Assembly: GCA_030614945.1 (NCBI GenBank)
Contig: JAUXAH010000071.1
Coordinates: 1-8,148, forward strand
Source of the DNA: Phycisphaerae bacterium
GTDB taxonomy: Bacteria > Planctomycetota > Phycisphaerae > Sedimentisphaerales > SG8-4
Direction: 5' to 3'
DNA length: 8,148 bases
Shown here: in pieces, positions 5,760 to 8,148 of the stretch
How positions within the stretch are numbered: position 1 is the stretch's first letter
Layout: every line of letters begins with the position of its first letter
Notes under the pieces: generated by a model
The model's input: the letters and a program-made list of their open reading frames with translations, nothing else
Told to the model about the DNA's origin: nothing
The model's database searches: none
Position numbers and translations under genes: made by a program

Positions 5760-5783
5760 AACAAAAATAAGAATAGGGACTCA

Positions 5784-5797
5784 CCTGCTTTTGCAGG
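5784..5797. repeat. CCTGC hairpin, short copy
   Basis: CCTGC (5784-5788), loop TTTT, GCAGG (5793-5797). A shorter, diverged form of the hairpin repeat at 5854-5873. It could stop or slow transcription between the convergent ileS and heptosyltransferase genes, but no T-tract follows. Confidence 0.55.
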
Positions 5798-5800
5798 AAG

Positions 5801-5832
5801 GATTAAACGCCGAGAACGCAGAGAAGAAATAG
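5801..5832 (+). repeat. AGAGAACGCAGA repeat, third copy
   Basis: GATTAAACGC, then CGAGAACGCAGAGAAGAAATAG without a break. It is the closest relative in the window of the copy that terminates ileS (three differences over 23 nt). Confidence 0.68.
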
Positions 5833-5853
5833 AATAAAAGGAAAAGAAGATGG

Positions 5854-5873
5854 ATTCCTGCTTGCGCAGGAAT
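5854..5873. repeat. CCTGC hairpin repeat, complete copy
   Basis: Perfect 8-bp stem ATTCCTGC (5854-5861), loop TTGC, GCAGGAAT (5866-5873), followed by GACAAAC. The minus-strand translation is of the type FLRKQESI, a peptide commonly annotated by mistake from this repeat. The truncated copy at 2314-2334 shares its 3' flank. Confidence 0.75.
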
Positions 5874-5903
5874 GACAAACATCAATTGAGCAACGACAGA
5901 GGA

Positions 5904-6944
5904 CTACGAATTCATTTGCTCGCATACCTTTTTGTAAACTTCATCAACGGTTATGGCAATAATATCGTGTTTTGGGTCGGTGCTGTCGGCCTTGAAGCCC
6001 CTGCTGTCGGGTTCAATCGCCGCAACGCAGCGACCCCTTCCATACGGGGCTACCCTGGCGGGGTTAGTAGGACCAAATATCAGAACCAGAGGCGTGCCGA
6101 GAGCAGCGGCGATGTGGCCCGGGCCGGTGTCATTGCTTACCACCAGTCTGGCGGCCCTTAGTAGAGCTATTAGTTGGCTAAGAGAAGTTCGGCCAGCAAG
6201 GTTGGCTATGGGGACATTGGTTAGGGCTTTCAGGTTTTCAACAGTGCTGGTTTCAGATGCTGTGCCCGTGGCAACTATAGAGGGGTGAAACTGCGATGAA
6301 ATTTTATCAGCCAAAGCGGCGAATCGTTCGATTGGCCAACATTTGTCGCTGCGAGCGGAGCCGGGTACAAAGACGGCGTAGTTGTCAGGTTTGATATTGC
6401 GGCTGGTTAATAAGCTGCTAATCGAATCGGCAGCGGCAGGGTCCTGCGGCAATACAAACCGAACATCGAGAGAGGAAGCACCAGCGGTTCGGATTATCTT
6501 TAAGTAGTAATCGACCAAATGAATACAAGCTTTGTCCTGGGCGACCTTATGCGTGTAAAAGATGCGAGCGAGCTCTCTGGCGTTCGCCATTCCGAGGCGT
6601 TTTTTACAGCCGGAGAGCCAGGCGAAAGAAGCAGTCCTGAAAAGACCCTGCAAGTCTATTACGGCGTCGAATTTACTCTGGCGAAGCCGGCGGATAAGCG
6701 ACACAAGAGAGGCGAATGCTCCGGGATGGTACCAGGCTCTGCCGAGGAACTTGCGGTCAAAAAGAATGCTATCGGTTAGATGCGGATGGTTTTTAAGGAG
6801 TGGTGTAAACTCCGGGCGGATAAGCCAGCTAATCTTCACATCCGGAAAACTTTTGCGCAAAGCTGAAAGGGCCGGCAAAGCCAGGACTATGTCGCCCAGT
6901 GAGCTGGGCTTTATTATCAAGATGTTTTTGAGAGTTTCAGACAT
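5904..6944 (-). CDS. GT9 heptosyltransferase, WaaC-like (LPS inner core)
   Basis: 346 residues, the normal length for glycosyltransferase family 9. The N-terminal Rossmann domain starts ILIIKPSSLGDIVLALPALS, with the family's SSLGD (14-18; D17 matches the catalytic-site aspartate of WaaC). The linker region has FDAVIDLQGLFRTA (92-105). The C-terminal donor-binding domain has VPGSARSDKCWPIERFA (193-209; K201 in the phosphate-contacting position) and the signature SNDTGPGHIAAALG (270-283; D272). The family adds ADP-activated heptose to Kdo on lipid A, at the inner face of the inner membrane. The middle region resembles heptosyltransferase I (WaaC) more than WaaF, but acceptor specificity cannot be read from sequence. 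I chose ATG 6944; an in-frame TTG five codons upstream is less likely. No ribosome binding site is visible. It follows the kinase gene by 87 nt of repeat DNA on the same strand. Confidence 0.93.
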   Translation of the reverse strand: MSETLKNILIIKPSSLGDIVLALPALSALRKSFPDVKISWLIRPEFTPLLKNHPHLTDSILFDRKFLGRAWYHPGAFASLVSLIRRLRQSKFDAVIDLQGLFRTASFAWLSGCKKRLGMANARELARIFYTHKVAQDKACIHLVDYYLKIIRTAGASSLDVRFVLPQDPAAADSISSLLTSRNIKPDNYAVFVPGSARSDKCWPIERFAALADKISSQFHPSIVATGTASETSTVENLKALTNVPIANLAGRTSLSQLIALLRAARLVVSNDTGPGHIAAALGTPLVLIFGPTNPARVAPYGRGRCVAAIEPDSRGFKADSTDPKHDIIAITVDEVYKKVCEQMNS

Positions 6945-6961
6945 AATAAAAAAGTGCAAAG

Positions 6962-7002
6962 ATTAAAATGTAAAATGCAAAATTACATATTAAAATGCAA
7001 AA
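6962..7002. repeat. Repeat A, copy 1 (TGCAAAA type)
   Basis: 41 bp matching 7978-8018 with two mismatches; the last 26 bp (6977-7002) are identical. On the minus strand it breaks into TTTTGCA, TTTTAAT, TTTTGCA, TTTTACA and TTTTAAT heptamers with one interruption. It lies 17 nt upstream of the heptosyltransferase start, so it occupies that gene's leader. Confidence 0.85.
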
Positions 7003-7020
7003 CTTTTTTGAAATTTTTAA

Positions 7021-7061
7021 TTTTTGATTTGTCATTTTGACATTTGACTTTTGATTTTTGA
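7021..7061. repeat. Repeat B, copy 1 (TCAAAAA type), overlapping the kinase stop
   Basis: On the minus strand, TCAAAAA, TCAAAAG and TCAAATG heptamers are followed by TCAAAATG and ACAAATCAAAA. It contains the kinase stop (7032-7034) and its last codons. A relative lies at 8111-8148 in the same orientation. Confidence 0.65.
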
Positions 7062-7919
7062 TTTTTTTTTGGCCCGGGTTGCGAGCTCACGGTAAATCGG
7101 GCGGCGTTGCGAAAACTCAAGGCCGACAAGATTACAATAAGCTGTAAAGGTTCGCAAGTAATCTGTTCGGTTAATAACAGATACAGGGAGCATCGAGGCG
7201 GCGAGCTGCCACAATGAGCGAAATTGGCTGCTTCTGCGGCGCAGGAAATAGCGCTTTATTCCGTCCATATCGGCGAGCAATATTCTATATTTATTTTCGG
7301 TGTCTTTAGTAACGATAAAATTGCTGGCTTTTGAATCTCTGTGCCATAGGCCGTTTTTGTGCAGCGCGCTTAATATGGCGGCGAGCTGATGAGAAGACTC
7401 TTTTTTTAGTGCGAACCGCCCTGCCTGGACTTTCGACAATTGTTGGGAAGAAAAAGTGTAAAGCTCGGAACTGTTTTCGAAATATTCGGTAATGTAAATG
7501 CTTTGTCTGGTAAGTAAGTTTCGTTTTTGGTGCAAAGCTGCAAGGGGAGCTATCGCCGGAATGCCACAGCCAAGTAATTTAAGAGCAGTTTTGAAGCTTC
7601 GCAGCGCCCTGCCGGGTCGAAACGAACGAAAGAATTGGCGCAAGCCGGCTTGAGGGTGGTGGCGTTTGATAACGACTTTTAGCCGGTTGTTTGCTATTGT
7701 AAGATTTTTCACAGCGACACAGTTTCTGCCTTCTGTTTTCAGGATTTTTTCGACATCTTCGAACAGCAGCTCGGGCTGCGCGAGACAATCGGTCCAGTCG
7801 GTTCTGGAAAAGTTCCTGCCAGAGGTAGCGGACAGTACCGCCCTGCCGCTCCAACCATTGTTGAGCTTTAGCGGAACGGTTTCGATGTTCTTGGCGGAAA
7901 TCTTTTTTGAAGAGCTCAT
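7032..7919 (-). CDS. Kdo/WaaP-family lipopolysaccharide core kinase
   Basis: 295 residues. Protein-kinase-like fold motifs are visible: lysine K85 in KVVIKRH (81-87), the catalytic loop HRDSKASN (193-200) with D195 and N200, and the metal-binding DMD (217-219) in LLADMDGIKRYF, replacing DFG. This set is typical of the Kdo/WaaP group, which phosphorylates Kdo or heptose in the LPS core at the cytoplasmic face of the inner membrane. The downstream heptosyltransferase gene fits that role. I start at ATG 7919 (MSSSKKISAK). The frame stays open upstream to 8105, but those 62 codons are translated repeats (SLRAKRSNL, FCILI) and are not protein. The last residues, KKSKIKSQMSK, and the stop come from repeat B, so the native C-terminus has been overwritten or extended. 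No clear Shine-Dalgarno is seen. The substrate cannot be told from sequence. Confidence 0.85.
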   Translation of the reverse strand: MSSSKKISAKNIETVPLKLNNGWSGRAVLSATSGRNFSRTDWTDCLAQPELLFEDVEKILKTEGRNCVAVKNLTIANNRLKVVIKRHHPQAGLRQFFRSFRPGRALRSFKTALKLLGCGIPAIAPLAALHQKRNLLTRQSIYITEYFENSSELYTFSSQQLSKVQAGRFALKKESSHQLAAILSALHKNGLWHRDSKASNFIVTKDTENKYRILLADMDGIKRYFLRRRSSQFRSLWQLAASMLPVSVINRTDYLRTFTAYCNLVGLEFSQRRPIYRELATRAKKKSKIKSQMSK

Positions 7920-7928
7920 AGCCGACTT

Positions 7929-7957
7929 ATTGTAAGCGATAGAGAGATTTTGAGCAA
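7929..7957 (-). promoter_or_regulatory. Possible promoter of the kinase-heptosyltransferase unit
   Basis: On the minus strand TTGCTC (7957-7952; 3 of 6) is followed after 17 nt by TACAAT (7934-7929; 5 of 6 to the -10). Transcription would start only a few bases before ATG 7919, giving a leaderless or nearly leaderless message. That would fit the missing ribosome binding site. Confidence 0.35.
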
Positions 7958-7977
7958 ATGGTATAAGAAAATTAAAA

Positions 7978-8018
7978 ATTAAAATGCAAAAAGCAAAATT
8001 ACATATTAAAATGCAAAA
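7978..8018. repeat. Repeat A, copy 2 (TGCAAAA type)
   Basis: Direct copy of 6962-7002, displaced by 1016 bp, with two mismatches in 41. It lies 58 nt upstream of the kinase start, so both LPS genes carry this repeat in their upstream region. Confidence 0.85.
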
Positions 8019-8019
8019 T

Positions 8020-8103
8020 GTCATTGCGAACCCGAACGAAGTGAGGATGTGGCAATCTCTAATTTGCGAATGGTCGAGATTGCTTCGCTTCGCTCGCAAT
8101 GAC
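8020..8103. repeat. GTCATTGCGA palindromic dispersed element
   Basis: 84 bp with nested inverted ends: GTCATTGCGA (8020-8029) matches TCGCAATGAC (8094-8103), and GCAATCTC (8052-8059) matches GAGATTGC (8076-8083). The left arm holds a 22-nt insert and the right arm a 10-nt GAA/GCG-rich core (TTCGCTTCGC on the plus strand). The minus-strand translation SLRAKRSNL is a well-known false protein start in many genomes. It sits between repeat A copy 2 and repeat B copy 2. Confidence 0.85.
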
Positions 8104-8110
8104 ACGAAAT

Positions 8111-8148
8111 GTCATTTTTGAATTTTTATCTGTCACTTTGATTTTTGA
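8111..8148. repeat. Repeat B, copy 2 (TCAAAAA type), running to the window edge
   Basis: GTCATTTTTGAATTTTTATC followed by TGTCACTTTGATTTTTGA. It resembles 7021-7061 in motif order and orientation (GTCA, TTTGA, TTTTTGA), though diverged. It may continue beyond the window. Confidence 0.5.

Noticed and set aside
5784..5873. Intrinsic terminators for ileS or the heptosyltransferase
   Set aside because: The hairpins are real, but neither is followed by a T-tract on either strand, and both match a dispersed repeat family.
5522..5878. Minus-strand frame beginning MSFLRKQESIF
   Set aside because: It is built wholly from translated dispersed repeats and the antisense of the ileS zinc finger; a known kind of false call.

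Overview
The window comes from a Gram-negative bacterium with lipopolysaccharide: it holds a heptosyltransferase, an LPS-core type kinase and an OmpA-like lipoprotein. The gene set and the density of short dispersed repeats look like an environmental Planctomycetota genome (Phycisphaerae-like). That placement is inferred from general pattern, not from a marker comparison. Genes are ordinary chromosomal housekeeping and envelope genes. The spaces between them, and some coding sequence, are packed with short dispersed repeats.

Layout. Positions 1-1011 (minus strand) hold the 5' end of a nucleoside diphosphate kinase gene (ndk, cut by the window edge), a double-hairpin repeat, and an OmpA-domain lipoprotein gene. 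Positions 1012-1562 are AT-rich and without a convincing gene. Positions 1563-2298 form a self-contained REP/RAYT unit: an intact REP-associated tyrosine transposase with one REP hairpin upstream and two inverted REP hairpins downstream. The downstream pair lies in a 58-bp tandem duplication that starts inside the last codons of the transposase. Positions 2299-2622 carry repeat remnants and a likely promoter. Positions 2623-5646 are isoleucyl-tRNA synthetase (ileS). Positions 5647-5903 are a nest of at least three repeat families between convergent genes. Positions 7919-5904 (minus strand) are a Kdo/WaaP-type kinase gene followed by a GT9 heptosyltransferase gene, probably one LPS-core unit. 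Positions 7920-8148 again hold repeats.

The main point is how far the repeats have entered genes. ileS carries three in-frame low-complexity insertions, about 70 residues in total. Removing them brings the 1007-residue protein to about 937, the usual bacterial size. Two of the three are tandem heptanucleotide arrays built on CTCGNNN or its complement; the third is an imperfect palindrome. Other unrelated-looking repeats here (GAAATCC, TGCAAAA, TCAAAAA, ACTAAAC types) share the 7-nt period. The last codons and stop of both ileS and the kinase gene lie inside such repeats. Two repeats also recur as direct copies on either side of the kinase gene.

Functionally, ileS charges tRNA-Ile. The kinase and heptosyltransferase probably act on the LPS inner core. 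The OmpA-like lipoprotein probably links the outer membrane to peptidoglycan. The RAYT is predicted to mobilise or process its REP hairpins. No CRISPR array, rRNA, tRNA or riboswitch was recognised.
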